NCBI GenBank assembly: GCA_017307505.1
Contig: JAFKEE010000044.1
Location: 1 to 64,000 of the forward strand
From: Acidobacteriota bacterium
GTDB lineage: Bacteria; Acidobacteriota; Terriglobia; Bryobacterales; Bryobacteraceae
Reading direction: 5' to 3'
Length of the DNA: 64,000 bases
In this document: positions 27,005 through 36,234 of the stretch, one piece after another
Layout: each line of letters begins with the position of its first letter
How positions within the stretch are numbered: position 1 is the first letter of the stretch
The notes under the pieces: generated by a model
The model's input: only the letters and a program-made list of their open reading frames with translations
Told to the model about the DNA's origin: nothing
Database searches by the model: none
Made by a program: the position numbers and the translations under genes

Positions 27005-27907
27005 ATGGGCACAGGATCAATTCGACTGGATTTTGTGACTGTCGGAGGCGGCAAACTCCAGGACCAGATTCATCTGGATGTGGTGGCGCGGGATGGCACG
27101 ACGCACTACGAGAACTCAGTACAGGTGAACGGCTCGATACAGATTGCCGGCATAGACGCTACCCCGGTAAAGGACTATCAGGTGACGGTTTGGCCGATGC
27201 GGTACCGGCCGGCTTCGTTCTTCCTGCGAGTGCAGGACGGCAAGACAGTCCGGCAGTCCGTCACCCTGCCGGTGAACCCGGATAAGGTTTCGGCGATCGA
27301 CGCGCCGGTCTACACCAAACTGCCCGCGCAACTGAGGACGATCCTGGAGACTTCGGCGATCGACACACAGCCCACCCAGCAGGGGCAGTCGCTGTACGAC
27401 GCACTCGATCCGCAACGCAAGGCGTGCCTGCTAAATATTGCAGTGAAAGCCTCGGCCACCATACTCGGCGACGGTTCGGACTGCCTCAGCCACATGGGCG
27501 GATTGCTGAAGCTGCGCAGAGACCGGTTCTTCGTCAAGACCACCGCGGCCTTGTTCGAGGAAACCCAGAACGCTTCGCGGCTGTTCCACGAGGTGTCGGA
27601 ATCGCTGCATCATCCACCGGATGGCTATCAGTCGGCGAAGAGCTTCAAGACATTCGACAAGTACGGCAACCTGCAGCTCTCCTTCTTCCGGCAGGGCGAG
27701 ACGGGCGACCACTATCTGGTGGATGTCGACATTGATGAGGCGCAGTATCTCCAGCACGCGTTCGAGGTGATTCGAAACGCAGTGCTCGACCACACCACCA
27801 ATCCGTACGACGTCCACGAGGTACTGGTGGGCGGGCAGAAGCTGAATCCCGGCTACGATTTCGTGTTCCCGGAAACCGCTCAGATCACCGTCACAGCCAA
27901 GGCATAG
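27005..27907 (+). CDS. Conserved-looking protein of unknown function
   Basis: A 300-residue protein I do not recognise. No signal peptide or membrane helix is visible. Residues ~1-95 look beta-rich (IRLDFVTVGGGKLQDQ, YQVTVWPMRYRPASFFL), possibly a carboxypeptidase-regulatory-like or C2-like fold. Residues ~115-225 are helical, with a run of His residues (LFHEVSESLHHPPDG) and the C-terminal part is alpha/beta (HYLVDVDIDEAQYLQHAFEV). The start at 27005 is set by AAGGAGG four bases before the ATG. It converges on the metallo-beta-lactamase-like gene with only 6 bases between. Confidence 0.75.
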   Translation: MGTGSIRLDFVTVGGGKLQDQIHLDVVARDGTTHYENSVQVNGSIQIAGIDATPVKDYQVTVWPMRYRPASFFLRVQDGKTVRQSVTLPVNPDKVSAIDAPVYTKLPAQLRTILETSAIDTQPTQQGQSLYDALDPQRKACLLNIAVKASATILGDGSDCLSHMGGLLKLRRDRFFVKTTAALFEETQNASRLFHEVSESLHHPPDGYQSAKSFKTFDKYGNLQLSFFRQGETGDHYLVDVDIDEAQYLQHAFEVIRNAVLDHTTNPYDVHEVLVGGQKLNPGYDFVFPETAQITVTAKA

Positions 27908-27913
27908 GCAGAC

Positions 27914-29335
27914 TCAGACGGCGTCGATTGCCGCCAGCATCCTGATCCACGGTGTCTTGGGTGAGTGCATGGCGAAGACGAACTCCGGCTGGAGTTTCTC
28001 CCGGGCGGCCGCATCCCGCACCTCGCTCAGGTACTGCGGCATGAAGAAGCTGCCGTCCGGCATGGGGCCCTGAACCAGGTCGCTGGCATAAAGCAGCCGG
28101 TGTTCGGGAAACCAGAGCATCATCATCCTCTCGCCCGATTCTGTCCGGATGGGGATCAGTTCCAGCCGGTTGGCGCCACTGCCCAGAATGGTCCGGCGCG
28201 ACACCGGGCGCAGTTCCGCGTCGCGCCGCCGGCGGGCCAGTGAGTCCGGGCGCAGACTCCGCGGCGCGGAGAGCAACCGCCGGACAATCGGCTCATTGCG
28301 ATCGAGCAGGTAGATGGGGATGCCGCGCGCGACGTACTCGCGGATGCCAGCGAAGTGCGGCCAGGCATCGGAGGTCGAGATCACGGCTTTGACCTGTGCA
28401 TCCGGGAATCTCCGGGCGGCCTCCTCCAGCACTCGCTGGGAGTACCCGGCCGAAATCGGCGCTTCCAGAATGAGCAAGCCATCGTCCTGGCGGATGTAGG
28501 CGACGTCCCAGTTTCCGGGTACCTTGACGAACCCTGGAGCGAACTCGACCGTGGGGCGGTCGGGCCGGCCCAGGGGCCAGGATTCGACCTCCATGGGCGG
28601 CTTCCTGCCCAGCTTCTGCGCGTCGGCGGGTAGTTCGAGCCGGTCCGCCGGAATCGCGGGATTGATCGTCATTTCGTCGATGGAGAACGAGCGGTAAGGA
28701 TAGCCGGCCTTCTCGATGTCGACCTGCCTCGGATAGTGCAGCCCGCCATGTTCCAGATACCAGTAGGAGTAGATCCAGCGCGTGGTGACGTCGCCCCAGA
28801 CGTTCCAGAAAGTGTCGTGGGGATAGGTCCTGACGAGCTCGACGACGGTCGGCAATGAGGTGTCGGCATTGAACAGGATGCGCACCGGAAAGCCCTGCCA
28901 GGTGAACGTCACCGCATGGTGCATTACGCCCTGGTAGAGGGTGGAGCCGCCGGCACGCAGATCGGAGGCGGCAAGAGCGGTCAGGAGAACCCGCTCCGGA
29001 CTGAGGTCGAGCCATTCGGTATCCGCCGGCATGACACGCGGCGGGAATTCCCTGCCCTGCACGGTCATGCGCGTGGTTTCCAGTTCCGCCGACGAGAGGA
29101 TGGTCTGGCGGTCGACCTGGCCGGGCCGCTCGACCTTCTCCACACGCCGCCGGCCGTTGGCGACGTCCCGCCACTCTTCGGTCTGTTCATAGCGAACAAT
29201 CCAGGGTCCGTCCGGACGTTCCGATTGCTCAATCAGGTAGTAGTGGCCGAATCCCTTGATTTGCAGCGTGTGGATCGATTCCAACCGGGCGCGTCCGCCC
29301 ATGGCGGACAGGGACTGTTCGAGGAGGGGAAGCAT
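27914..29335 (-). CDS. Metallo-beta-lactamase-fold protein lacking most metal ligands
   Basis: A 473-residue protein. Residues ~1-250 form a beta-rich lipoprotein-like domain, with an AMGGRARLESIHTLQIKG start typical of acidobacterial exported proteins. Residues ~260-473 read as a metallo-beta-lactamase fold. The usual THxHxDH motif is replaced by TSDAWPHF, so only one His of the cluster remains, although the later YASDL aspartate and FAMHSP histidine survive. It is probably catalytically altered or inactive. The start at 29335 gives no signal peptide and has no clear ribosome binding site, which is odd for this type; the N-terminus may be shortened. Confidence 0.6.
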   Translation of the reverse strand: MLPLLEQSLSAMGGRARLESIHTLQIKGFGHYYLIEQSERPDGPWIVRYEQTEEWRDVANGRRRVEKVERPGQVDRQTILSSAELETTRMTVQGREFPPRVMPADTEWLDLSPERVLLTALAASDLRAGGSTLYQGVMHHAVTFTWQGFPVRILFNADTSLPTVVELVRTYPHDTFWNVWGDVTTRWIYSYWYLEHGGLHYPRQVDIEKAGYPYRSFSIDEMTINPAIPADRLELPADAQKLGRKPPMEVESWPLGRPDRPTVEFAPGFVKVPGNWDVAYIRQDDGLLILEAPISAGYSQRVLEEAARRFPDAQVKAVISTSDAWPHFAGIREYVARGIPIYLLDRNEPIVRRLLSAPRSLRPDSLARRRRDAELRPVSRRTILGSGANRLELIPIRTESGERMMMLWFPEHRLLYASDLVQGPMPDGSFFMPQYLSEVRDAAAREKLQPEFVFAMHSPKTPWIRMLAAIDAV

Positions 29336-29447
29336 AAATAGATGGACCGTTGGGCCGCCAGACTTTTCGGCGCAGAGACTATGTTGACGCTGTCGTCGTG
29401 TTACACGGTAGACACTTGTTACAATCCCCGGCGGATGGCAACTCTCC

Positions 29448-29476
29448 TTGACAGCTTAGGAGTCGACCGCTATTCT
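29448..29476 (+). promoter_or_regulatory. Strong sigma-70-like promoter of the second ADOP gene
   Basis: TTGACA (29448-29453) and TATTCT (29471-29476) are separated by exactly 17 bases, 27 bases before the start codon at 29503. Confidence 0.75.
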
Positions 29477-29477
29477 C

Positions 29478-29496
29478 CTCCTAGAGCGATTAGGAG
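29478..29496 (+). promoter_or_regulatory. Leader hairpin overlapping the ribosome binding site
   Basis: CTCCTA (29478-29483) pairs with TAGGAG (29491-29496) around a 7-base loop. The right arm contains the AGGAG ribosome binding site of the ADOP gene, so folding would hide it. If transcription starts near 29483 much of the left arm would be missing, which weakens the idea. Confidence 0.35.
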
Positions 29497-29502
29497 AGCG
29501 AG

Positions 29503-32124
29503 ATGTGGCGTAAGTGGCTCGAAGCCGTCAGCGCCCTAAGGCGGCGGCAAACCTGGGAAGCCCACCTGGCCGAAGAACTGGAGTCTCACATCGGCCATCG
29601 TGCGGACCACCTGATGGCCCGTGGGGTTCCGGAGGCGGAGGCTCGCCGCCAGGCCCGTCTCGAACTCGGCCAGCGGGAGACGTATAAAGAACAGTGCCGG
29701 GAAGCCAAGGGGCTGCACTGGCCGGACGAGGCGATGCAGGACCTGCGGTTCGCGCTTCGCGGCGCAGTGCACAAACCCGGCTTCACCGCCGTGGCGATCA
29801 TCTCCCTGGCCCTGGGTATCGGCGCGAACACCGCTGTTTTCAGCGTGCTCAACGCGCTCGTGCTCCAGCCGCTGCCGGTCGTCGAACCGGAGCGCGTCTT
29901 CTTCGTCCAGCAGGATAAAGAGCCCAATCACTCATTTCCGCTGTATCGCGACCTGCGCGACCGCAATACGACCTTTTCTTCCCTGGCGGCCTACCGCATC
30001 GCGCCGATGGGCCTGGACACCCCTCATGGCGCGGATCGCGTGTGGGGCTATCTGGCCACCGGCAACTACTTCGAACTGCTGGGAGTGAAGCCACTGATAG
30101 GCCGGTTCTTCCGGCCTGGAGACGAGAAAGGCCCCGGCGCCAGCCCGTATGCGGTGATCAGCTACGCCTGCTGGCGGCAGCGCTTCGCCGCGGATCCTGG
30201 AATCACAGGGCGTACCGTGCGCATCAACGGCCGTCCGTATACCGTCCTCGGCGTGGCACCGCCGGAGTTCCATGGAACGGAGCACTTCTACTGGCCAGAG
30301 ATCTGGGTCCCCATGATGATGGAACCCCAGATCGAGATGCGCAACTGGCTGGAAGACCGGAACACGTGGAACGCGTTCGTCATCGGCCGCCTCAAGCCAG
30401 GCATCACGGCGCGGCAGGCCGAGGCGAACCTCGACTCACTGGGGGTCGCTATCAACCAGGAACATCCGTCCGGCGCCTATGTGCCACGCGCCCGGCTGAC
30501 GAAACCGGGAATGGTCGGTGACACCGGCGGCGGCCCAGTTCGAAGTTTCCTGCTGGGCGTGATGGCGCTGGCAGGCGTGGTGCTGCTGGCGGCCTGCGCC
30601 AACCTGGCCGGCCTGCTGTCAGCGCGGTCCGCTGACCGGCGCCGTGAATTTGCCATCCGTATCTCGATTGGCGCGGGCCGGGCGAGGTTACTGCGGCAGT
30701 TGCTGACGGAGTCACTGTTGCTGGCGGCGAGTGGCGGCGCCGCCGGTTGTGCGCTGGCGTATTTCCTGCTGGGGCTGCTCAGCGAATACCATCCTCCCTT
30801 CGATTTCCCGGTGCAGTTTGCGGTGAAGCCGGATCCTCGGGTCCTCGCCTTTGCCGTCGCAATCACCGCGATCACCGGGATTCTATTCGGACTCGCGCCT
30901 GTACGTCAGGCGTGGTCGGCGGAAACGAACCGAGCCCTGCGCGGCGGGGGAACCGGCCGGCGCTGGGCGTTCCGGGATCTGCTGCTCGCCGGCCAGGTGT
31001 GCCTCTGCTGCCTGCTGGTGACCGCCTGCTTTGTTTCGTTAAGGGGCCTCTCCAACGCCCTGCGCCTCCCTGCCGGCTTCCGGGCGGAGGGCGTCACGGT
31101 GGCTGGATTCGACCTCGGCATTGCCCGCTATTCCGCGGAACAAGGCCGCCAGTTTCAGCGAGCGCTTCTTGAAAAGGCCGCAGCCGTACCCGGAGTCACG
31201 GCAGCCGCCATTGCCAGTTCGGTGCCGCTGACCATCGATCAGTCTTCCACCACCCTCTATGCGCCCGGTGCGATGACCAATAAGCGGCGGGATGGCGTAG
31301 GCGCCAGCTACTACGTCGTCTCCCCCGGCTACTTTTCGGTGATGTCGACCCGCCTGCTCTCCGGCCGCGACTTCCGTTGGGATGATGCGCCCGGCCTGGC
31401 GATCGTCAACGAAACGCTGGCGCGCCGGGTGTTGGGCCGCACCGATGTGGTGGGCCGGCGCATTGTTCACGGATTCCAGGGCGAGGAGGTGCTCATCATC
31501 GGCGTTGTCGAGGACGGCAAGTATGAATCGCTGACCGAACAGCCGCGGCCAGCGGTGTTCTGGCCTGCGGCGCGCCGCTATGAATCCAGCGGCCTGCTGC
31601 TGGTGCGCTCCGGACGGCCGGAAGGCGAGATGGCGTCACTGCTGCGGCAATGCCTCCTGGAACTCGATCCGGGCCTGCCGGTCCAGAACATCGGAGGACT
31701 GAGCCAGTTGCTCAGTTATGCCCTCTTCCCCGCCCGCGCCGCCAGTTTCGCGTTGAGCGGGTTCGGATTGCTGGCGATGATGCTGGCTGTCACCGGCATC
31801 CACGGTCTGGCCGCCTACTCGGTCAGCCGCCGGGTGCGCGAAATCGGCATCCGCACCGCGGTTGGCGCGCGCCCGGGCCAGGTTCTGGGATTCGTTCTGG
31901 GCCGCACCGGCGTCCTCATCGTCATTGGATGTGCCGGCGGACTGGCTCTGGGCTTCGCGGCCAGCCGGATCATGAGCCAGATCGTTTACCAGGCTTCGGC
32001 GCGCGATCCGATTGTGCTGGGCGGTGTGGTCCTGACCATGGCCGCCATCGCCGCGGCCTCCGTGTTTGCGCCGGCCCGGCGCGCGCTCTCCGTTGATCCG
32101 CTGCAAGCATTGCGCGAGGAGTAG
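29503..32124 (+). CDS. ADOP family orphan ABC-type permease (second copy)
   Basis: An 873-residue permease with the same plan as 23422-26061: N-terminal soluble region (ELESHIGHRADHLMARGV, then EAEARRQARLELG), first membrane helix at ~92-112 (FTAVAIISLALGIGANTAVF), and two MacB/FtsX blocks ending DPLQALREE. AGGAG lies 6 bases before the ATG. Unlike the other copy it has no PadR gene beside it, but it has a near-consensus promoter. The AddA-type gene begins 20 bases after its stop, so the two may be cotranscribed. Substrate unknown; no ATPase nearby. Confidence 0.92.
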   Translation: MWRKWLEAVSALRRRQTWEAHLAEELESHIGHRADHLMARGVPEAEARRQARLELGQRETYKEQCREAKGLHWPDEAMQDLRFALRGAVHKPGFTAVAIISLALGIGANTAVFSVLNALVLQPLPVVEPERVFFVQQDKEPNHSFPLYRDLRDRNTTFSSLAAYRIAPMGLDTPHGADRVWGYLATGNYFELLGVKPLIGRFFRPGDEKGPGASPYAVISYACWRQRFAADPGITGRTVRINGRPYTVLGVAPPEFHGTEHFYWPEIWVPMMMEPQIEMRNWLEDRNTWNAFVIGRLKPGITARQAEANLDSLGVAINQEHPSGAYVPRARLTKPGMVGDTGGGPVRSFLLGVMALAGVVLLAACANLAGLLSARSADRRREFAIRISIGAGRARLLRQLLTESLLLAASGGAAGCALAYFLLGLLSEYHPPFDFPVQFAVKPDPRVLAFAVAITAITGILFGLAPVRQAWSAETNRALRGGGTGRRWAFRDLLLAGQVCLCCLLVTACFVSLRGLSNALRLPAGFRAEGVTVAGFDLGIARYSAEQGRQFQRALLEKAAAVPGVTAAAIASSVPLTIDQSSTTLYAPGAMTNKRRDGVGASYYVVSPGYFSVMSTRLLSGRDFRWDDAPGLAIVNETLARRVLGRTDVVGRRIVHGFQGEEVLIIGVVEDGKYESLTEQPRPAVFWPAARRYESSGLLLVRSGRPEGEMASLLRQCLLELDPGLPVQNIGGLSQLLSYALFPARAASFALSGFGLLAMMLAVTGIHGLAAYSVSRRVREIGIRTAVGARPGQVLGFVLGRTGVLIVIGCAGGLALGFAASRIMSQIVYQASARDPIVLGGVVLTMAAIAAASVFAPARRALSVDPLQALREE

Positions 32125-32144
32125 AGGCGACAATAGAAGCCGCA

Positions 32145-35100
32145 ATGGCTTTATCGCAGGAGCAACTCGACGCCGTCCGGCGGAGCGGCCAGGACGCCTG
32201 TTGCGTGGCAGGTCCCGGTTCGGGCAAAACCACCGTCCTGGTGGAGCGTTTCGCCTGGCTGGTGGAACAGGGCATGGACCCGGCCCGGATCCTGGCCATC
32301 ACCTTTACAGAAAAGGCCGCCACGCAGATCAAGGCACGGCTGGTGAAGCGCTTCAGCGGCGACATGGAGCGGCGGCGCGGCGTAGAGCGCGCGCAGGTGT
32401 CCACCATCCACGCCTTCTGCATGGGCCTGTTGCAGGAGCAGGCCATCCGGGCCGGGCTGGACCCCGAGTTCACGGTGCTGGACGAGCGGGAGTCCGACAC
32501 GGAGCAGGCCGCCGCCATGGAGATGGTGCTCGACCGCCTGGCCGAAGAGCGCCGCGGGGAATTTCTCGCGGTGGCGGATGCCTGGCCGGCGAACGACATG
32601 GCCGCCACCCTGCGCGGTGTGTATGAGGACCTGCGAATGGGCGGAGGAGCCCGGACGGCGCTCCAGCGCCTGCCGGAGTTCTTTCCCGAGGTCGAAATCG
32701 AGGAACTGCGGCGATCCGTGCGCCAGATGCTGGACGACTCGCCGGCCCCCACGACCGACCCGCAACGCAGACGCATGGAAGAGGGCCGCGCCTGGCTGAG
32801 CCGGGAGCCCTCCCTGGCCTGGCTGGCGGAGTTCAAGATGGACAAACGGGGCCTCAAAGCCGGGCACCCTATCTACGACAGCCTTGATCGCGTGAAGATG
32901 CTGCGCGACCAGGCCCGGCGTTGTGTCGTGGGTGCGGCCCACGTCAAGGAACGAGCTGTTCTGCGTGACGCGCTGGTCGAATTCGAACAGGAGTTTCAGC
33001 GGCGCAAGCGTGCCCGCGCAGCCCTGGATTTCGAAGACCTGCAGGAGCAGACTCTGCGGCTGCTGGAGAGCGACTCCGAGATCCGCACAGAAACGCAGGA
33101 ACAGTTCGACGCAATTCTCATGGACGAACTGCAGGACACGAACCCGGTCCAATGGCGCATTCTGGACCTCGTGCGGCGCCCGGGCCGTTTCTTCGCCGTG
33201 GGTGACATCAACCAGTCGATCTACGGGTTCCGGCATGCGGTGCCTGAGCAGTTTTCGGCGTATCAGGACACGGTCCGGGCGGCCGGCGGCGTGATCGACC
33301 GGCTGGAAAGCAACTATCGCAGCCGCCCCGAGATTCTGGCGACGGTGACGGCGACGCTGGTCACGACGCCGAGCGTGGGCGTGACGAAGCATGACCTGAT
33401 TGGCCGGCGGGCCTATCCGCCCTACCGCCCGCCCTTCGTTGAGATCCAGCGGATGGAGGAGGGCGAAGCGGAGAACGAGGCGTTGTGGATCGCCCGGCGG
33501 CTGCGAGAGTTGCATGGCGAGCTGATGGTGGGGGATCCGCCCCGTCCTGCCCGCTTCCGGGATATGGCCGTGCTGGCGCGAACCAAGGCTCCGTTCGACG
33601 CCCTGGAATCGGCCTTCGAACGGTTCGGCATCCCCTGTCAGATCGATCGCGGCAAGAACTTCTTCGAGGAACAGGAGATCCTGGACCTCACGAACTGGCT
33701 GCGGGTGCTGGAAAACCCGGCCAACGAGATCCCGCTCTTCGCCCTGTTGAGATCTCCCTTCTTCGGAGCCAGCGACGAGTCGATCCTGCTGGCGCGCGCC
33801 GAGGGAGGGATGGTGCCGAAGGAAGCCGCGGAGCGGATCGCGCGGGCCCGTGCCTATCGGGAGGAGATTCCGGCGGACCGGCTGCTCTCCCGGTTGATGG
33901 ACGAGACCGGCTATCGGGACGTGCTCTCCCGCAGGGGCAAAGCGAACGTGGACAAGTTCCTCAGGCTGCTCCGCGACTTGGATGCCTCGACGCCGGGTGA
34001 CCTCACCGGTCATCTGGAGCATATCGACGACTTGCGCGCTCGCGGCAAGGAACCGAATGCGGCGGAAGTGGAATTCTCCGATGCGGTCCAAGTCATGTCC
34101 ATCCATTCGGCCAAAGGGCTGGAGTTCCCGGTGGTGGTCCTTGCCGCCATGCAAAAAGGCACGCAGAACTTCAGCGAGCCGCTGGCATGGACGCCACAGG
34201 CCGGGTTGGGCCTGCGCTGGCGCATGCCCGACGGCAAGTCCACCGAGCCCGATCCGGCCCTGGTCGCCTGCGCCAGCCTGACCTCGGAACGGGAGCGTGC
34301 CGAGGCCGACCGGTTGCTCTACGTGGCCATGACACGGGCTGAGGAACGCCTGATTCTGTCCTGGACCCAGCCATCGCGGACCGTTCCCCCTTGGGTCCTG
34401 CAGGTGGAGACCGGATTACAGATCGAGTGGCCCCAGGAACCCAATGTCGTGGTGGAGACGGGATCCCTGCGGCTGACCAGGCGCAGCGGGCAGCCGGATT
34501 CCATGGAGCCCCCGGTGCTGGAGGGCGGCACTGCTGAACCGGTGGAGGTCGCCGCAATGGCGGAGACGCGCCAGGCCAGCGCGCATCTGCCAGTCAGCGC
34601 CCTGGCCATCTTCGCGGACTGTCCCCGGCGCTACTTTCTGCAATCCCTTGTGGGCTGGCCGCAACCTGTCGTCGCGGGGCGCGGAGGAGGAGGCGCCGCA
34701 CTGGGTACCGAGGTGCATGAGTTCCTGGGCGGAGTTACCGGAGAGGTCTCTCCGGAAGCCGAGGCCCTGGCTGAGGTTTTTCAGGAGAGCGAACTGGCCC
34801 AACGGGCGGCCCGCGCTACGAGGGTGGAACGGGAGTTCGACTTTCTCCTGGAGGTGGAGGGGGTCCTGCTACGCGGCCAGATCGACTTGTGGTTCGAGGA
34901 GAACGGCCAATTGGTCGTGGTGGACTACAAGACAGACCGGAATCTGGACGAAACCCGCATGGATGCTTATTCTGTCCAGCTCCGGCTCTACGCCGAGGCT
35001 CTGGAGCGGATGCTCGGACGGCCTGTGAACGAGGCCTGGCTGTTCTCCCTGCGGGCAGGCGCAGCCCACCCCGTCGCGTTAGGAGGGGGGGAGGAACGCC

Positions 35101-35231
35101 TCGCGGAACTGCGGGCGCTGATAGAGGCGGAAACTACGGGTGACTTCCCCTTACGGGTAGCAACCCGCTGCCGGTGGTGCCCTTACTTCGAGGGAGCCTG
35201 TCCTTCGACCGGCGGCTCTTCACCGGAGTGA
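32145..35231 (+). CDS. addA: AddA-type UvrD-family helicase with PD-(D/E)XK nuclease
   Basis: A 1028-residue helicase-nuclease for double-strand-break end resection. Superfamily 1 motifs in order: Walker A GPGSGKTT (23-30), AITFTEKAA, STIHAF, DELQDTN (327-333), VGDINQSIYGFRHA, ESNYRS, MSIHSAKGLEFPVVV and LLYVAMTRAEERL. The C-terminal nuclease has GQIDLW and VVDYKTD (Asp927, Lys929). Four cysteines (826, then 1009, 1012 and 1019 in C-x2-C-x6-C) look like an iron-sulphur staple, which is normally an AddB feature. Its probable partner AddB is encoded at 47008-49650 rather than next door. Its 3' end overlaps the convergent anti-sigma gene by 49 bases. PcrA-like or RecB-like alternatives fit less well because of the nuclease domain and size. 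Confidence 0.85.
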   Translation: MALSQEQLDAVRRSGQDACCVAGPGSGKTTVLVERFAWLVEQGMDPARILAITFTEKAATQIKARLVKRFSGDMERRRGVERAQVSTIHAFCMGLLQEQAIRAGLDPEFTVLDERESDTEQAAAMEMVLDRLAEERRGEFLAVADAWPANDMAATLRGVYEDLRMGGGARTALQRLPEFFPEVEIEELRRSVRQMLDDSPAPTTDPQRRRMEEGRAWLSREPSLAWLAEFKMDKRGLKAGHPIYDSLDRVKMLRDQARRCVVGAAHVKERAVLRDALVEFEQEFQRRKRARAALDFEDLQEQTLRLLESDSEIRTETQEQFDAILMDELQDTNPVQWRILDLVRRPGRFFAVGDINQSIYGFRHAVPEQFSAYQDTVRAAGGVIDRLESNYRSRPEILATVTATLVTTPSVGVTKHDLIGRRAYPPYRPPFVEIQRMEEGEAENEALWIARRLRELHGELMVGDPPRPARFRDMAVLARTKAPFDALESAFERFGIPCQIDRGKNFFEEQEILDLTNWLRVLENPANEIPLFALLRSPFFGASDESILLARAEGGMVPKEAAERIARARAYREEIPADRLLSRLMDETGYRDVLSRRGKANVDKFLRLLRDLDASTPGDLTGHLEHIDDLRARGKEPNAAEVEFSDAVQVMSIHSAKGLEFPVVVLAAMQKGTQNFSEPLAWTPQAGLGLRWRMPDGKSTEPDPALVACASLTSERERAEADRLLYVAMTRAEERLILSWTQPSRTVPPWVLQVETGLQIEWPQEPNVVVETGSLRLTRRSGQPDSMEPPVLEGGTAEPVEVAAMAETRQASAHLPVSALAIFADCPRRYFLQSLVGWPQPVVAGRGGGGAALGTEVHEFLGGVTGEVSPEAEALAEVFQESELAQRAARATRVEREFDFLLEVEGVLLRGQIDLWFEENGQLVVVDYKTDRNLDETRMDAYSVQLRLYAEALERMLGRPVNEAWLFSLRAGAAHPVALGGGEERLAELRALIEAETTGDFPLRVATRCRWCPYFEGACPSTGGSSPE

Positions 35232-35515
35232 GATTCACTCCCGCATCCGCACCGTTTCTGGATGAGACCCATTAGCTTCTGGTGGATGGACTGCGGTATA
35301 GGTTGCGGCTCCATCCCCTTGTAAACACTGATGGTTTTGCGGGTTGTGTCACAAATCACCCAGCAGTTGGGGCACTCCGTGATGTGCTTTTCCAGTTCAG
35401 CCCGAAGCGCGGGATCGGTGGTCTCATCGAGGAAGTCGTTGAGTTCCCTGAGAAAGTCGTGACAGGTGACCATCTCTTTTCGGGGCGCTTGCGTGTGCGC
35501 TGCCTCATTTTGCAT
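35183..35515 (-). CDS. Zinc-finger anti-sigma factor
   Basis: A 110-residue protein with a zf-HC2/ZAS domain: TCHDFLRELNDFLDE, then HITECPNC giving the His-x3-Cys-x2-Cys zinc site that binds ECF sigma factors. No membrane helix follows, so it is a soluble anti-sigma. Its tail holds a Cys-Gly-Cys. It is the second gene of a unit with the sigma gene; the likely ATG (35515) overlaps the sigma stop codon by 11 bases, pointing to translational coupling. A TTG at 35521 would add two residues. Release could be by redox or zinc loss, as in other ZAS proteins, but nothing here proves it. Confidence 0.88.
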   Translation of the reverse strand: MQNEAAHTQAPRKEMVTCHDFLRELNDFLDETTDPALRAELEKHITECPNCWVICDTTRKTISVYKGMEPQPIPQSIHQKLMGLIQKRCGCGSESHSGEEPPVEGQAPSK

Positions 35516-36149
35516 AGCCAAGGATCTGATCCCCTTTGCGTTTGAAAATCCGGGTGAGTTTCTCGCGCAACTGCAGGCGCGCGCGCAGCAGGCGGCTTTT
35601 CACAGCTGCTATTGACAGACCGAGTACCTCTGCGGTCTCCTCCGTGCTAAGTTCTTCAACGTCCCGAAGAATAAATACCGTCCGGAAGATCGGTTTGAGG
35701 CTGTCGATTGCTTTGTCCAGGATTTCGCGCATCTCTTCCTGGCTGTATTTTTGCTCGGGCGTGTCGTCCCACACCGCGATCTCGCGCACGATCGGTTCCT
35801 CTTCCGTTTCGATGTTTTCATCCAGAGAAACGGTTCGATCACTTTTGCGCTTTCTGAGCTTCATCAGGCTTTCGTTCACAGCGATTCTGGTCAACCAGGT
35901 ATAGAACTTAGACTGACCCTGGAAAGAATCGAGATGCTCGAAGGCTTTTAGAAACGTCTCCTGCAGGACGTCTTCCGCATCCTCATCGTTTTGGGTGATC
36001 TGCCGCGCCATACGGTAGACGCGCCGCTCGTATTTGGAAATCAGCTCGCCGAAGGCCACGGCATCGCCGCGGCGAGCCCGATCCACCAAGGGCTGCTCAG
36101 CAGATATGGCATCACTTACTACAGCGGACTGGGTAGGTTCGCCTTCCAT
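35505..36149 (-). CDS. ECF (RpoE-like) RNA polymerase sigma factor
   Basis: A 214-residue sigma factor. Region 2 is residues ~25-95 (FGELISKYERRVYRMARQ, DAEDVLQETFLKAFEHL, FYTWLTRIAVNESL) and region 4 is ~140-205 (LKPIFRTVFILRDVEELS, then LGLSIAAVKSRLLRARLQL). I chose the ATG at 36149, which has GGAG about 9 bases upstream, over 36191. It is cotranscribed with the anti-sigma gene that follows and overlaps. It is divergent from thrS. Target promoters cannot be predicted. Confidence 0.93.
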   Translation of the reverse strand: MEGEPTQSAVVSDAISAEQPLVDRARRGDAVAFGELISKYERRVYRMARQITQNDEDAEDVLQETFLKAFEHLDSFQGQSKFYTWLTRIAVNESLMKLRKRKSDRTVSLDENIETEEEPIVREIAVWDDTPEQKYSQEEMREILDKAIDSLKPIFRTVFILRDVEELSTEETAEVLGLSIAAVKSRLLRARLQLREKLTRIFKRKGDQILGYAK

Positions 36150-36234
36150 AGTGTGGGCTCCGAATCTTAAAGGATAGCAGTGAACAGGCATCGGCGCTGT
36201 GTCATGATAGGCTGGAATTTACCCCTTTAGGACA

